Positions 10,588 to 23,185 of a stretch of DNA of 64,000 nucleotides are shown here, in pieces. Source of the stretch: Ascaphus truei (lineage: Eukaryota > Chordata > Amphibia > Anura > Ascaphidae); NCBI GenBank assembly GCA_036426205.1, contig CM071579.1, positions 13,422,071-13,486,070 of the forward strand, given 5' to 3'. Position 1 is the first letter of the stretch, and every line of letters starts with the position of its first letter. The position numbers and the translations under genes were made by a program. The notes beneath the pieces are model-generated. The model was not told the origin of the DNA, made no database searches, and saw only the letters and a program-made list of their open reading frames with translations.

Positions 10588-11057
10588 TGTAAGAGACCTG
10601 TGCGGAGTTATAATCAGGGAGACGGTTTGGGGGAAATTAAACATGACTTTATTCCGCCTGTCACTTTAAACAACAGTTTAAGGCAATATACATATATACA
10701 AAAGAAACAAACACCTACTCCTTTGTAAGGGCTAATGTACTTCCCCAGTCACTATCTGCATGACTGGGAGGAAAAGCCCCCTACCAGCCTCAAAGCAGGT
10801 GGCCCTCCAGGTCATTCCCTGGGTCTGGTGTCCGGGTGTCTTGATCTCAGCACAGCCTTTGTGCTCAAGACTTCATCTCCTCACATTGGTGACTGTGCTA
10901 AGGAGTCTCTGGGTCTGTCCCCAGCTGGAGGTTTTTACCCTTGTCTGATTTACCCAGGTGGAGTTTGTTAATTATCTAGTTGCAATTAACCAGCTCTCTG
11001 CTGGATTTCTCAGACCACTAGAGGCTTTTATTTAAACAGGGATAAGTCCCTGTTACA
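10588..11057 (-). mobile_element. Solo LTR, minus strand, ACGAG target duplication
   Basis: 470 bp that read TGTAAGAG...CTGTTACA on the plus strand. ACGAG flanks both sides (10583-10587 and 11058-11062), a 5-bp duplication typical of Ty3/Gypsy. The minus strand carries GGAATAAAGTC near its 3' end (about 10650), a polyadenylation-like signal, which sets the orientation. No internal region is present. Confidence 0.8.
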
Positions 11058-11062
11058 ACGAG

Positions 11063-11410
11063 GCTCCTATGTGTATATCAATGTAACAGGCAGTTACCAA
11101 ATTAACCAATACCCACTGACACTTATATCATGGTCATTAGAGCAATGATCATCCTTATGCTCTGTAAAGATGGACAGTATGACATAAAAATAGTCAAAAG
11201 TAATTCCTGCCCATTGGTTGGTCAGCCGATGTTAGTTGTTTGGTAATAAGTATTACTGCACAAAGTTGCCAGTCTGTTGACTTTCAGAGGCAAAAGAATA
11301 AGCCTCAAGATATGTACAGATATACTGGTCAGCACCTTTAAAAACGATGCAGATATATGCCAATAGGATAATGGAAGAACCACTACTCACAAACAGGGTT
11401 GATTGATAAG
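11063..11410. other. No gene seen
   Basis: AT-rich spacer between the minus-strand LTR and the CpG-rich block. Confidence 0.45.
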
Positions 11411-11414
11411 CTGA

Positions 11415-11760
11415 TGCAGTCCTACTGTCGCGGCCGAGCTGAGTCTAACACTTACCCGGTCTCGGCCGTGGCAGATATCGGGCGCGCGCCGAGTTGTCCC
11501 ACGTGCGCGCCGGAGCCTCGGAGGATCGCCCTCCCCTCTCCGGATCCCCCGGAGCCCCCCACCGCCATCCCCCACAATAGAGCATCCCAGGGCTCCCTCA
11601 GGGAGCCCTGGGCATGCGCGCCATGCGCGCACGCTCCAGATGAAGCGTAACCGCGCATCGATGACGCGCGGCACGCCGAGGGAAAAAAATGAAAAAAACG
11701 GCACTCCACGCGGCTTGCGGCTCCAGCCGCTTTAGACTCAGCTGTGCCGCCACTGTAAGT
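11415..11760. other. CpG-rich block with a donor-like splice site
   Basis: A sharp rise in G+C and in CpG (for example GGGCGCGCGCC at 11480 and ATGCGCGCCATGCGCGC near 11614) stands out from AT-rich surroundings. It ends next to CACTGTAAGTATAG (11751-11764), a good match to a 5' splice site. The open frames are short and contradictory. It could be a CpG island with a first exon, or a young GC-rich piece of an LTR element; terminal repeats were not found. Confidence 0.35.
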
Positions 11761-11764
11761 ATAG

Positions 11765-12086
11765 ACCCAGGTAAAAGCCCTAATACTGCAGCCCTACAAT
11801 AAGGGAGTGTAGCGGGAGGCGTAAGGGATAGGTTAAGGGTGTTCCCTATAAAGAATTTTAAACTAATAACTTGCTGTCCCTGGAACTGAGCCTGCTAGCT
11901 TGAACACAGAAGGCTCCACTCACGGGGTTCAGCAGTTCCCCGTTCATGGGTGAACACCTCCAAACTTGTGACGGCTGCACAGAGACCCGACGTACATTTG
12001 ACTTTGGGAAACGCCCAGGGTGTGCGTGCAGCATCTCGGATGGCCCCTTTGTAGCATTTTGTTGCCTTGGCAATCAGAGACGCTGA
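11765..12086. other. No gene seen
   Basis: Moderate G+C sequence between the CpG-rich block and the next LTR; no recognisable feature. Confidence 0.4.
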
Positions 12087-12091
12087 CTTGC

Positions 12092-12573
12092 TGTGACGGT
12101 GCTCATCTCAAATCAGGAGGCGGCCCCTCAGGGCTGGGGTAGGGATGTAAATAAACCCACCAGAGCCCTGGAACAGAGTCCTGTAAGAGTATTCGTAGTC
12201 GGTATGGAAACAGGAGTCAGGGCTGGAGGCAATGGTGCGGAGTCCAGGGGACAGGCAAAAGGTCAGGGCAGGCGGCAGTGGTGCAATGTCCAAGCACCAG
12301 GCAAAGAGTCAGGGCAGGTGGAAGGCAGCGAGGTCGGGGTCACAGTATGGGGTCAGCAACATGGAATCCAAACAGGTAACAGAAAGGGTGACAACATAGA
12401 CCGACAGGAGCTGCAGTAAGACAGAACTTTGCTCGGCGACTGCCACCAGGAAGTGCAACCTTATATAGCAGGCTGCCAGTAACCAAAACAGCCAAATTGA
12501 GTAGAAAAGGCAGGCAACCTGGAAAACATGAACTGGCAGCAGAACCCGACACGGATCGAGCAGAATCCTTACA
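12092..12573 (-). mobile_element. Solo Gypsy-type LTR, minus strand, CTTGC duplication
   Basis: 482 bp that read TGTGACGG...ATCCTTACA on the plus strand. CTTGC stands at 12087-12091 and 12574-12578. On the minus strand it begins TGTAAGGATTCTGCTC, much like the LTR at 12899-13569, and ends GAGCACCGTCACA. A minus-strand TATA box (CTATATAAGG) lies near 12465. The 5-bp duplication fits Ty3/Gypsy. The two neighbours are therefore opposite-strand members of one family. Confidence 0.85.
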
Positions 12574-12898
12574 CTTGCAAAATGATGATTTAGCTAATAA
12601 TGTATTGTTCAGAACTATACTAAGACTAAAATGTGATAAAACCATAGGCATTTCTATTCATGAATGATATTCTCACATAAAAGGAATGAATAAGTGGTTA
12701 TTATGTTGTATTATATTTAGAAAATGGTTTTTCGCCATCATAAATGTTATTGTGGAGGTCAGCATATTAAAAAGACAGTATTTTTATCCTTGGCTAGAGA
12801 TGTGTAAATGTCTTCAAATTTGCTTCACAAAATGTTTATCTTAAAATAAGCAATTTTTGCTAAATGTTCGAGAAAGTCCACATTGCTCAAAATGTTGC

Positions 12899-13569
12899 TT
12901 TGAGGAATCCGCTCCTGGATTTTGGCTGGAACTCATCCTTGCAGAGCTGTGGAGATTCCAGATAAACCCTCCCTGCTCCTGCAATCAAGAATCGCCTGTT
13001 CTGGACTCTCACTGCAGTCTGCTTCATGCTGCTTGCTATGCAGCTCTGTCCCTATTGGCTGCCCATGCTATTTAGGGTCAGCCATTCCCCCCCAGGAAGT
13101 GGCTAAGCATAAACCAAGTTCTCTTGGATGTAACTGTGCTTGCTACAAGCACCTCTGCCTGGCCTACCTTGGGTCAATCTGTTCCTGTGCTGAAGCGCTG
13201 GATCCCCAGTGCTAAGATTCATAGTTCCTCTGACCTGGCTACTTATCCTCCTTGCAGAGGCCTTTATGATATCCTGCTCCTATCCTACTTTCAGAGGTCA
13301 TTCCGACGCTGAAGCTGCTATGCTGAAGCGCCACGCACCTGCCTTCCCGTTGCCGACCCTAGCTTGGATCCTCGACCATCGCTCCTGTGCCGCCTGCCTT
13401 GACCCCAGCCTGGATAACATTAACCCTGTCTTCCCCAATCCTGACCAGGTTACCTCTGACCACGGAATCCGCACTCCGGACCCAGCTTCGTGGTCTAAGG
13501 TCTGTGTTTTCACATCCCCACCTCAGCCCCGCAGTCCGGTCCCTGTTTGTGGCGAGCACGTCCGTTACA
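12899..13569 (+). mobile_element. Solo Gypsy-type LTR, plus strand, GTTGC duplication
   Basis: 671 bp from TTTGAGGAATCCGCTCC (a mutated TGTGAGGATTC start) to GCACGTCCGTTACA. GTTGC flanks both sides (12894-12898, 13570-13574). The 3' part is rich in CCTG and GACC words, as in many amphibian Gypsy LTRs. Open frames of up to 148 residues inside are pyrimidine-biased chance frames. Confidence 0.8.
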
Positions 13570-13574
13570 GTTGC

Positions 13575-13980
13575 CAATTTTGCCACTTTCCCCCAGAACG
13601 TTTGCAGAAATGGCAGTATAGCTTGGTCCATGTGATCGTGCCCATTGAGTGTTAATGCTTGGCAAGTAACATTTGTTGAGAAGCTTACAGCGCATTCTCA
13701 CACATCTCTACAGTGGAAAGTATGACTCAATGGGAAGTATTAAACACAGTTAGTGCTGATCTTGTTCTTGTGATTAAAAAGTACTCACATTTTTAGATTT
13801 GCCTGTTTTCAATGAACAAAAAAAAATATCTTCAACATTTAATCTTTCATTATATCAATGCCATCATTTCCTTTTAGTGCTAGGAGGGAGCTTCTCTGTT
13901 CTGATTTTTTTTCTCTTCATATTTACATTTTGCTAGACAGACTACTCGGGTGTAATCTAAGGCAGGTATCAAATTGAAGA
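13575..13980. other. No gene seen
   Basis: AT-rich DNA between a solo LTR and an L2/CR1 tail. Confidence 0.5.
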
Positions 13981-13984
13981 TAAT

Positions 13985-14426
13985 TATTTATTTATTTATT
14001 TATAAAATATTTTACAAGGAAGACATTGAGAGTTACCTCTCGTTTTCAAGTATGTCCTGGGCACGGAGTTAAGACAAATAATACATGTTTACAAATACAG
14101 TTACATAATAAGCAGGGTATACATTATATACAAGACATTGCATGCACAGTTAAAGATAATATATATTATGGGCATATGTAACTGTTACAGACCAGATTAA
14201 AATGTGAGACAGCCATAGATTTGAAAGAACTTAGACTGGTGGTGGATGTGAGAGTCTCTGGTAGGTTGTTCCAGTTTTGGGGTGCACGGTAAGAGAAGGA
14301 GGAGCGGCCGGATACTTTATTGAGCCTTGGGACCATGAACAGTCTTTTGGAGTCTGATCTCAGGTGATAGGTGCTGCATGTGGAAGGGTTGAGGAGCTTG
14401 TTCAGGTAGCTGGGTAGCTTGCCCAT
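13985..14426 (-). pseudogene. L2/CR1-type LINE, C-terminus of ORF2 and 3' tail
   Basis: The minus strand encodes about 86 residues with the pattern of the C-terminal end of L2/CR1-like reverse transcriptases: LPSYLNKLLNP, LRSDSKRLFMVPR, SFSYRAPQNWNNLPETL and SLSSFKS. Downstream, the tail carries TACTTGAAAACGAGAGGT, TCTTCCTTG and a terminal (TTTA)n run (AAATAAATAAATAA on the minus strand). The same 3' tail is at 63330-63525 on the plus strand. It is a 5'-truncated dead LINE copy. Confidence 0.8.
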
Positions 14427-14429
14427 AAA

Positions 14430-15400
14430 GAATTTGAAGGCAAGACACTACCTTCACCAATGCCCCACTGTTCAAAACATGCCAGGGTTGAAGGCTCCTG
14501 CTGCTCAACCCCACCTAGGATCAATCCTGGATCCTTAGAAATTGGTATAGAAAACAGAGAAGCAGAGGGGAGCACAGGGTTAGAGAGTTGCAGAATCAGT
14601 GTAAATATAAGTATATAACCAGGGGCAGGCTGCTGAATTGTAGCCAGCCCCCTTACGCCACACTGCAGTGCACAGGGGTTGCTTGACCACGGTCAATGCA
14701 CTTACTGTGTTACATTTTGCAAGTGTGAGAAAAAAAATTTCTGCAAAGTTTGTAATATCCCATAACAAAATGATATTAATTTATAGGGCTATCCCAATTC
14801 TTTTAATGGACAACATCTGTTATAAAAATGGTCAGATGTTTCAGCGCCGAGGAATTCCCCACTTTTGAAGAAAATGCAGGTCCATTTTCAGTCTTGGTCT
14901 TGAGGTACCTGGATCTGTGGGACACTAACACTACCCCAGGGTCACCACCAGCATTCACTGAGAACAGAAGAGAGGGTGCTAACATCCTGCTGAGCTGCGG
15001 GGAGGAAGAAGAGGGAGGGGAGACACCCTGTTGAGCAGAGGGTGTTGAGGTGCTGTGCTGTTTCCCTTGCTAGTGGTCCCAAAAGAGAGGGGCCAACAGG
15101 GAAGTTCCATACCCTCTTTCCTGCCGTATACCAGACAGTTGGCCCAGTGCTTCCGCCATCATGGCAGCACTGCCCTCTGCCCTTCTAAGCATCCTTCAAA
15201 CCCAGTGTTGCATTTCATTGTCAATTTATTCTTCCTCTCTTTCGAGCATCAACTCCAGCTTACTTGATATATTTAAGTTGCGCTTTTTCTTTAATAATAT
15301 TTTCTCTTATAAAGCGCTGACAGAGAAGGAAGTACTGGTATAGACTTTTTCAGACACATTATGCCCTGTCTCAAAGAGTTTCCATTCTAGTTCTTGTTGC
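14430..15400. other. No gene seen
   Basis: Mixed-composition DNA. Overlapping short frames on both strands show no domain. No repeat ends recognised. Confidence 0.45.
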
Positions 15401-15404
15401 TGTA

Positions 15405-16225
15405 ACCTATGTCCGGCTCTAAAGGCATTTACATCTGATGGACTATATACATGGCATTGCTCAGTCTCTCATACCTGTGCTGGGGGCTGGGTTCGTGGGC
15501 GTGGATATGCAGATGGGCACGAGGAACTTTTAGAGCACGAACAAGAGCTTCATTCAAAGCCATTGATAATGCTCTACATATAAAACGTACTTCACTTCAG
15601 ACATTAACTTTTGGCAAATCATATGGTTACTCAGTGTTTCTTCTCCTGGTAGCTCTCACTCATATGCTGGGGAGGTACTTAGCCTTGTGTCCCTTAGAAT
15701 TGGTTAGATTGGCAATCTCCTGTATAGCGCCTATAGTGCCCCATCTCACGGGAGCCACTGTGGTGGGAGTACACTCCACTACTCAGGGATCAGTATCCTG
15801 TCACTCTATGTACTGTCCTTATCTATGCATGTTGGATCAGGAGTTTATTAGCTGGTGGGGCCGATCGGATCATGCTCCGGAGCTACTACTCTGAGAACTT
15901 CTGCTGAGCACATGCTCACTCCTCTTCCTGAATGGGAATCATCTTGGACCATTACTCTAAGAGCTTAACTAAATGGGGCTCGTTCATGACTTACAGTGAG
16001 GTCCTCTCCAACTGCAACTCCCGAGGAACCTACTTGTAGAACACTCAACGGAGATATACTGTATATACCCTCCCTTCTCCCTATGATGACATCCCTGGTC
16101 ACGAGACCTACTGAGGAGTGGCTATCCTTTGTGCAAGATATCCTTAATCCCATGATGGGGAGAAGAGTAACCAGAGTGAGCCCACACAGTTAACCCATTA
16201 AGGCTGTTTATCCCTTAACTGAAAT
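15405..16225 (+). repeat. Unclassified dispersed repeat
   Basis: The first ~70 bp (CTCTAAAGGCATTTACATCTG, with GGCATTGCTCAGTCTCTCATACC) recur at 33915-33980. A 147-residue open frame at 15451-15894 has no recognisable domain and is probably chance. No terminal repeats or target duplication were found, so the class is unknown. Confidence 0.4.
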
Positions 16226-16229
16226 AGTT

Positions 16230-16320
16230 GTCCCTAGAGGGGACTATACTACTAAGGCACAGAAAGAGAAAGTGACTCACACAAGGTCACCAGGATCGAT
16301 GACATTGGGATTTATATAAG
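16230..16320 (-). mobile_element. Relic of a MIR/CORE-like SINE
   Basis: AAGGCACAGAAAGAGAAAGTGACTC with CACAAGGTCACCAGGATC resembles the core of the SINE at 59755-59995 (AGGCACAGGGAGATAAAGTGA, CAAGGTCACAAGGAG). It is a short decayed fragment on the minus strand. Confidence 0.5.
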
Positions 16321-16324
16321 ATTC

Positions 16325-18215
16325 ACCTGCTTCAGACAATGTCCTAAAGATAGCACATAAGTCTCTTTATTTTTCATTATAATTATGTATATGCTATGGT
16401 ATACGACAAGTATGTATATACAGTATGGCATGCTAGACTGTATGTGTGTATTTTCTCTTCCTCCCAGGTGTAGTAGTCTGTTTTCTCTGCACACATTTAT
16501 TGCCAGCAGGAATGCAGTCCCGACTTGCTGTAAATGATGTAGCAAACAGAATAGAGATATTCTAAAGCACTCTATAAGCCAAGCTACAAGGTCAAACAGA
16601 CGCTGTAATTTGTTTATGTAGAACTTCTGCCTGAAACGCTCAAAGATGGGCACTTTCTTGAAACTTTCACGGAAGCTGCAAAAGAATACCTAAAACTACA
16701 GCACAGAAATTGGAAATGAGAACTAAGAACCATTAGTGAGTATAACAGATGGTATCACATTTTTAGCCACGGGCGAAATGCCAAATGACATGACTAAATA
16801 GAAAAAGAAATCCCCACAGTATTGCATTTTTGTTCCTATTGAGCACAGAGGCTGAAAGGCAGGACCATTTTTTAATAACCTTTCTTTGACAAGCTTAAAG
16901 CCATTGTAATGCTGAAACCTGTCTTAGACATACAGCCAAGAGAATGGGCCTCACTAGGAGGCCTCATGCAGCCAGACTTCACCTCCCAGCAGAACACATT
17001 ATGCACTGAAATCACATTAATATTTAGCTGCCAGTTAAAGAAAATATAGAAATAGTGACATTATAGTTCTTTTTCCAGAGCGAGAATGATACAAAATGTG
17101 ACCATTGCCAATTCTATATGGACTATTTTTTATTAAAACGAGCATTTACCAATCGTTTTAAAGAATAAAATGCAACTGGAAAATACTGGAAAATTGCGGG
17201 AGCTAAAAAATAGGGTCACATTCTTACTTAATAATACAGAATTACTCCCACTCAAAACAAACAAAAACAATAAAAGTGGTAGCTTCCCCAATTTACATTT
17301 TAATTAAATTGAATTTGATCCCCTGGTGTCTAAACTGTGTGCGATCAAAATTCTTATAATTAAACAATTCTTCTCTACAAAAATACACGTAACATATTTC
17401 ATCCCCTTCGTTTGCTAGAGAGGCCTCTGTCATTTGCGTCATAAAATAAGATAAGTAGTTAAAGTATTAAGAAGCAGTAGAGAGACAGTTGTTTTGCTGT
17501 TTAACCTGTCACTGGCATTTTGCCTCGTCCTACGGGTCAAATATTTTATATGTAATATATTATTAGATGTGACATATGCCTGGAAAAGCTTTGAATAATT
17601 AACACTTACTGCAATTTGCAGAATTACCTGCTTCATAGATAAGCCCGACAATATTAACCCCTTAACTACCAGAGGGCTGTCAGATTCGGTTAAAGGGTTA
17701 TCCAAACTTGCTTGAACCAAAACCAGGGTAATGGCCCTTATATGCTTCAGGAATTGTCACACAACAGGCATGTACAGTATTTATTTGCAGAGCGTTATTC
17801 CACAGAGATTGCTCACAGCAGCAAATTTGGCTAATGAATTATATTTGCTTTCCACAGATGGAGGGAGAAAATGCAATTATTGAAACATGTTCCTCTTGTC
17901 CCCTCCCCTGTATTCTGAAGTCGTCTTTCATCTTGTCGCAGCTGTTGTCTGTGCTCTTCATCACACTAAGGCATTTCAATCACTATATGCTTATATTTGT
18001 TCAGCATACTCAGAAATGCACCCAGAATGTCTGTTCCCCGCCCCCTCCAAAGATCTCTAATGATTTATAAAACTCTTGTCTAATTGTTCTAATTGCAGAT
18101 GCATTATTAAAATGGGAAAAAAAAGTGGGCTTGGTATTTTAAAACTGTTGCTTCTTTAATAGAAATTGGTAATTATCACCACCAATTAATTGGATTTTTT
18201 TTTTTTTTAAATCTT
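16325..18215. other. No gene seen; apparently low-repeat AT-rich DNA
   Basis: The longest stretch in the first third with no recognised repeat. Open frames up to 113 residues lack known domains. It could contain conserved non-coding sequence, but that needs comparison with other species. Confidence 0.45.
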
Positions 18216-18219
18216 TGAA

Positions 18220-18552
18220 CAGGCATACCCCGCATTAACGTACGCAGTGGGACCGGAGCATGTATGTAAAGCGAAAATGTACGTAAAGTGAAGCACTAAC
18301 TTTTTTTCCACTTATTGATGCATGTACTGTACTGCAATCGTCATATACGTGCATAACTGATGTAAATAACGCATGTGTAACAGGCTCTATAGTCTCCCCG
18401 CTTGCGCACAGCTTCGGTACAGGTAGGGAGCCGGTATTGCTGTTCAGGACGTGCTGACAGGTGCATGCGTGAGCTGCCATTTGCCTATTGGGCGATATGT
18501 CCTTACTCGCGAGTGTACTTAAAGTGAGTGTCCTTAAACCGGGGTATACCTG
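18220..18552 (+). mobile_element. Tigger-like (pogo) MITE, copy 1
   Basis: 333 bp. The left terminus CAGGCATACCCCGCATTAAC pairs with the right terminus CCGGGGTATACCTG; TA follows the right end. CAGGCATACC is the terminal motif of Tigger elements of the Tc1/mariner superfamily. Copy 2 at 31706-32028 matches throughout, including GCTTCGGTACAGGTAGGGAG. No coding capacity, so it would depend on a transposase made elsewhere. Confidence 0.85.
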
Positions 18553-18738
18553 TATTAGTTTTTGAATAATACTATATGATACAATAATTAAACATACATA
18601 GTAGAATGTGTATATATGTATAAACTATTTAAAACACTAAATACCATACTGTCAAATCATCCATATAATATAAATCTAGCATGAAAAAAACTAAACTTAT
18701 TAATATTCACTATACAGTACCTTTACCCTCCCATAACC

Positions 18739-18790
18739 GCCCCCCCCCCCCCCACCCCCCCCGCACACCCACACACACACACACACACAC
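18739..18790. repeat. Poly-C tract and CA microsatellite
   Basis: Runs of C (18739-18762) followed by CACACA (18767-18790). The small frame across it is low complexity. Confidence 0.9.
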
Positions 18791-18842
18791 CATAGCTCAT
18801 ATATTATCTAAGAATTTTGTAAGAACACTAGACATTGCCATA

Positions 18843-18905
18843 GAACAGGGGTGCGCAAATGTTTCCCCGTGGGCAGCCCTGGCTGCTCTCCTCTGTCCCT
18901 ATTCT
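18843..18905. mobile_element. hAT MITE terminal fragment
   Basis: CAGGGGTGCGCAAATGTTTCC resembles the terminus of the hAT MITE at 28718 (CAGGGGCGCACAAACATTTT). No second end is found; it is a fragment cut off near the LTR element. Confidence 0.4.
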
Positions 18906-18963
18906 TAGGGATTTAGTTAGAGTTTATTTTTGTTGCTTGTGCCATGTCAACATGCTATCTATA

Positions 18964-19770
18964 TGTAGCCATGCATAATAATGACTGCATACATCTTCTC
19001 TGTTGGCAGTAAGTCCTGGTACATACAGGCCTGCCCACAGTAGTTATGGAGGTTTTCCCTCACACCCAAGTGTGGTGCCCTGTGTAAGGATGGGAGTGGC
19101 TGTATGCTCTGAGCCCTGGATAGTGACCTCATAGAATGCGTCTGCCCCCTGAGGTATAAAAGGCACAACACTGACATTTAGTGTTGTTTTTCGGAGCAGA
19201 GAGTAAACCGAAGATACAGATATTGAAGGAACCTTTTGTGACCCTAGTGCAGTACACTACGGGGAGCATAGTGATAATTCCAGTGTGTCTACGCCACGCT
19301 GTGTCCAGGGACCTTTGCACAGTGTGATCTCCCTAGGAGTAGGGAATCCCATTCACATTGGAGGGCGTACCTGGCAGGGACATCACGCAGAGATGTGCGG
19401 CTAGAGCTGGTAGCTGCTGGGGCAGTCTGCTACATCTCCGTACTTAATAAAGAGGTCCCTTGAAAACAAGAACTCCACTGTGTGAGTGTGAGCTTACTCG
19501 ACAGTGGATGCACCAAGAAGAGTCCCTACCAGGCACCATCTCCCTGCGAAGCATAATCCTGAATGAGGTGGAGGCGCTGCACATGATGTAAGTTGGACTC
19601 GACCCACTACCTCAGCTACCTGTCCTGGAACATCCCCTAATACCATCAAGCGGGAGACCTCAGGAGCCCTGTTGCCTACAGGTGCACCACCATACACGAT
19701 CATGTAATGGGGATTGGTTAGATTACCCGGCCAATTTGACGATTGGGGGTGGGGGGGAAAACCCGTTACA
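18964..19770 (+). repeat. 5' LTR of the 18964-23981 element
   Basis: 807 bp, TGTAGCC...CCGTTACA. TATA box GGTATAAAAGG at about 19152, AATAAA at about 19447, group box GTGGAGGCGCTG at 19568-19579, and a G-rich run just before the end. The 3' LTR matches it with many one-base indels. Confidence 0.85.
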
Positions 19771-22700
19771 ATTGGAGGGCGCTGCTGAGATCCTGTCACG
19801 AGGACAGCTTTTGCTAGGCACACAATAGGAAACAGAAAGTGTCTGCTGCCACTTTGTGCGTGTGGGACGGAGCCAGGGGTAGTCAGGAGGTGCTGGAGCT
19901 GCAGCCGCAAAGACGCTTTGGGATCCTTAGGGTTGTGAGTCTGGAGCCGCGGGGGCTATTGCTGTTCTAGTTCGCCTTGAGGTAGCGTCTAGCGGGGGAC
20001 GCCTAAGGGTTAAACTGGTAACTGAGAGCAGGAACTCTGGACGGGTCCCACACTAGGCTAGCCAAAAGTGGTCGACGCCAAAGGCTGCATGGAAGAGCCG
20101 AAGTACTCTAGTCCCCATTCAGATCACTTACCAGACACAACTGTGAGGAATGTTTACGGTAGACACAGAAGGTGAGCCTAGCCTGAGGTAGTTGCACACA
20201 CGAGTCCGATCTACGTTAGTGTACACTCGGTGGTGCACAAGGCATGTTTATTGTACAGATGTGGTATGCCCCCGAAGCGGACTCCACGTACAAGAATCGG
20301 TGTTCAACCAAAAGAGAGAGAGAACTGTCAAAATGGAGATCTGTACAGAACAAGGTCCAGATGGCAGGGGAAGAGAACCACAAAATGGAGGATCTGCACA
20401 AGCAGAAGGTCCAGATTGCGGTCAGATGAAGAACAACTTTTGTGGCTGTTATGGATGGCGTGAAAGCCGTGGCTGCGCCGTGTTTGTCCTGCATATGTTC
20501 TCCGGAAATACCCTCCTGAGAATAGTGATGACGAAAGTCTTACTAGATGGGAGGAACGAAATGGACTTTGTTATACCCCAATCAACAGACAGCCAGACGT
20601 TGCCTCTAGTGAAGAAAAGACAGTGAAAGAAAAGACAATGCTTTTCAAGAGGCGGTTCCCGCGTTCCCGGACACCGCTGGGCCATGCTGCAAAAGGGGTC
20701 TTGCAACTTTGCAGTCTGCTGATGTTGGCCAGGATTGCGCCAACGAAACCTCCACCCCGATGGGGAGTTTTGGCGCGAAAGCTGGAGCCGCGCCCTCATG
20801 GACCTCTGGACTCACTCAGCCCCCTGTGCTGGGTCAGCCTTACAAGTCTCCGAGACATCCCCCTATGTTTCAACCAGGGGAGTGTTTTACGGTCTCACCG
20901 GATTGTCGTCAAGAGGGAATGGGAGGAAGGGTGTCTATATCGCCCATGCCCTTCAGTTGCAAGAGCACATTGATCAGTACGAACCTTGACATGTACCTCC
21001 GCTGATAAAATGGCTGAAGCGGGTTGTATAAAGTGGACCAAGGTCCTGTGATTTCACCATCCTATTCGGCTCCAGGAGGCTTTCTGGTGATCCGGGTGGA
21101 GGGTGTAGAGACTGTGGCGTGTCGTGCCTGCAGTGCAGACGCCGGGCGAGCCGTGGGGCAGCGAAGCCCTGATGCCCCCACTGTGGACTGCAGTACATGT
21201 GGCCCTGGAACCACATTCGTACCGTGCAATCACTGGAATGACCGGAAATGTACCTGGTGGCGACAGAAGAGCAGCCGGCGCTCTCTGGAATAAGAGTCCA
21301 CGTCCCGCCGAGTCGGAGTCAAGAGTGGTGCTTCCGACAGAGAAGCCGAGCCATCGTGAGAGGTGATCACCGAGGAGCCCATCGCCGTTCCCCTACTGGG
21401 ATGGCCTCGGCCCGAATTGCAAATTGGAATCCTCGGACGAGGATTGTGCACGGCTGGCAAGTGAGTCTGTTCCAAAAAGAGACTATTACTTCAGTGCTCG
21501 CCATGGAGGATGCAATTCCTCGTGGTGTGAGACGCGGAGGTCGTGTGTCTCCCGTACCGCGACCATCCAATCGCGGAGTCCCACTGCCGTGGTGCTAGAT
21601 CGACGGGGTGGGTGTGAAGGAGGCGCATTCCCCGACCCTGCACGGACTAAACACCTTGTCTGTCGCAGACCCAGGGAGTGGAAGATCCGGAGGACGAGTC
21701 CAGAGCCAGACTGGATCGCGTAGCAGAATTGGCGTGGAGAGATCCTTGTGAGGAAGAGATTCCGCTGGGAATCCACCGCAAGATGGCGTCGCAGCACGTG
21801 GCTTGTCGGTAATTGGTGCCGCGGACCAGGGAGGCCCCGAGTGGGAGATGGTGCCGCCTCTGCTATCGGCAGCGGGAAGCGATCCCCTATTATCCAGGGG
21901 AATGGGCGGTTTGAACGGAAAGCCCAGGAGTCCCAAGGTGAAGACAAAGATGGACTTTGTGCTATGCTAAGGCAGGTACCACTGGAGAGCAGTCTGAAAT
22001 CCTGTCCGTGCCTACTGGTCGGTACCAGAATAAACCTCCGAAACTTCGCCCCGTCCCATCCCGTCCACCACCAATGTTATCCTAAGTCCCTAGCTAAGCC
22101 CCTGTACCCGTCCCTATCCTATTTGGAATCTAGTTCCAGTTAGGGTTGTCCGGAGTCCGGGTGTCCTTTTGATGACATACTGGAAGCCTGGACTTGGGTA
22201 CGTCGGATGATGGGTCAGAGGGAGGAGGGGGCATGTCCCGACAAGTGTCGGTGTCTAGTGATTGTCCCTCGGGATGAGTATACTCTCACCGTAAGGGAAT
22301 TAATACCAGCTCTAGGGTACATCGGGAGTGTCTTCTGGTGCCTGAATGAGGAGTCCCTAGAAGAGAATGTAGATTCTAGCTCGAGGAACGGAAGGAGACT
22401 AGTGGTGGGCCCCTTGTACGAGGGGTACGTATCGTGGTTTAACCGCACCCGCTTAATTTTAGAGAGGAGGGGTGGTTGACCACTGGTGGGTGCTCGGGAT
22501 TTTGATGATGAATCCACCTTAGGGCTCTAAGGTACGATGGGACCGTATACAGGCAGGCCTAATTATCCCCAAGGGTCCGCAGGGTTAGATGAATCCGGTG
22601 GAGACACATGAGCCACATCATGGGTGTTGCCCGGACGGCTGTCAAACCAGTTTAACTAGGGCTTGCAGAGCTGAGCGAGCTTCTTGCCAAGTACAGAAGT

Positions 22701-23185
22701 CCCATGGGCTTGATTACCCCTATGTCCCTGAACCTCTAGAGACAGAGATAGGAGAATAGGGAGAGATGGCTCAGAAGATGATATTCAGTATTATATCATT
22801 GAGAAGGGGGCCTTAAAGGTATACAGCCGAGCAGAGGGTAACTCACACTGAAGCTGTTCTGGAAGATGGGCCGCATTGTAATATGCACAAGGTGGTGTAC
22901 TGTAGAGAGAGGAGTTACCACGGAATGACAGCGTGAACTGTGCATGATCCGCGGGGCGAGAGGTGAAGAAGCCCGCTCCTCGTACACTATTATTAGAGTG
23001 TCCACTAGAGTTTCTTTTTTTCTTTTGCGCTCCCTGCTGGTCGGTGAGTGTACTGAGCTTTCATTATTATGTTCATGTAATGATGTTTGCGGTGTTATTT
23101 GTGTTCTTCTTTGCAGTGTTTCCTGGCGCAAGGTACACCAAATTTAGGTCCCAGCCGGGACGGTGGGTATTCACCAGGGGGAGTA
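19771..23185 (+). other. Internal region of the LTR element
   Basis: No known retroviral or Gypsy domain is visible in any frame. The longest plus-strand frames (20192-20626, 21748-22143, 22207-22479) overlap others of similar size and show proline- and arginine-rich chance-like composition. A part around 20460-20650 reads continuously as acidic then basic residues and might be a relic of a gag-like protein, but this is a guess. Confidence 0.5.

Noticed and set aside
15451..15894. 147-residue open frame
   Set aside because: Lies in a dispersed repeat, has no recognisable domain and no splice or start context to support it.
20192..20626. 144-residue frame as gag of the LTR element
   Set aside because: No gag, zinc-knuckle or protease motif; competing frames of similar size overlap it.
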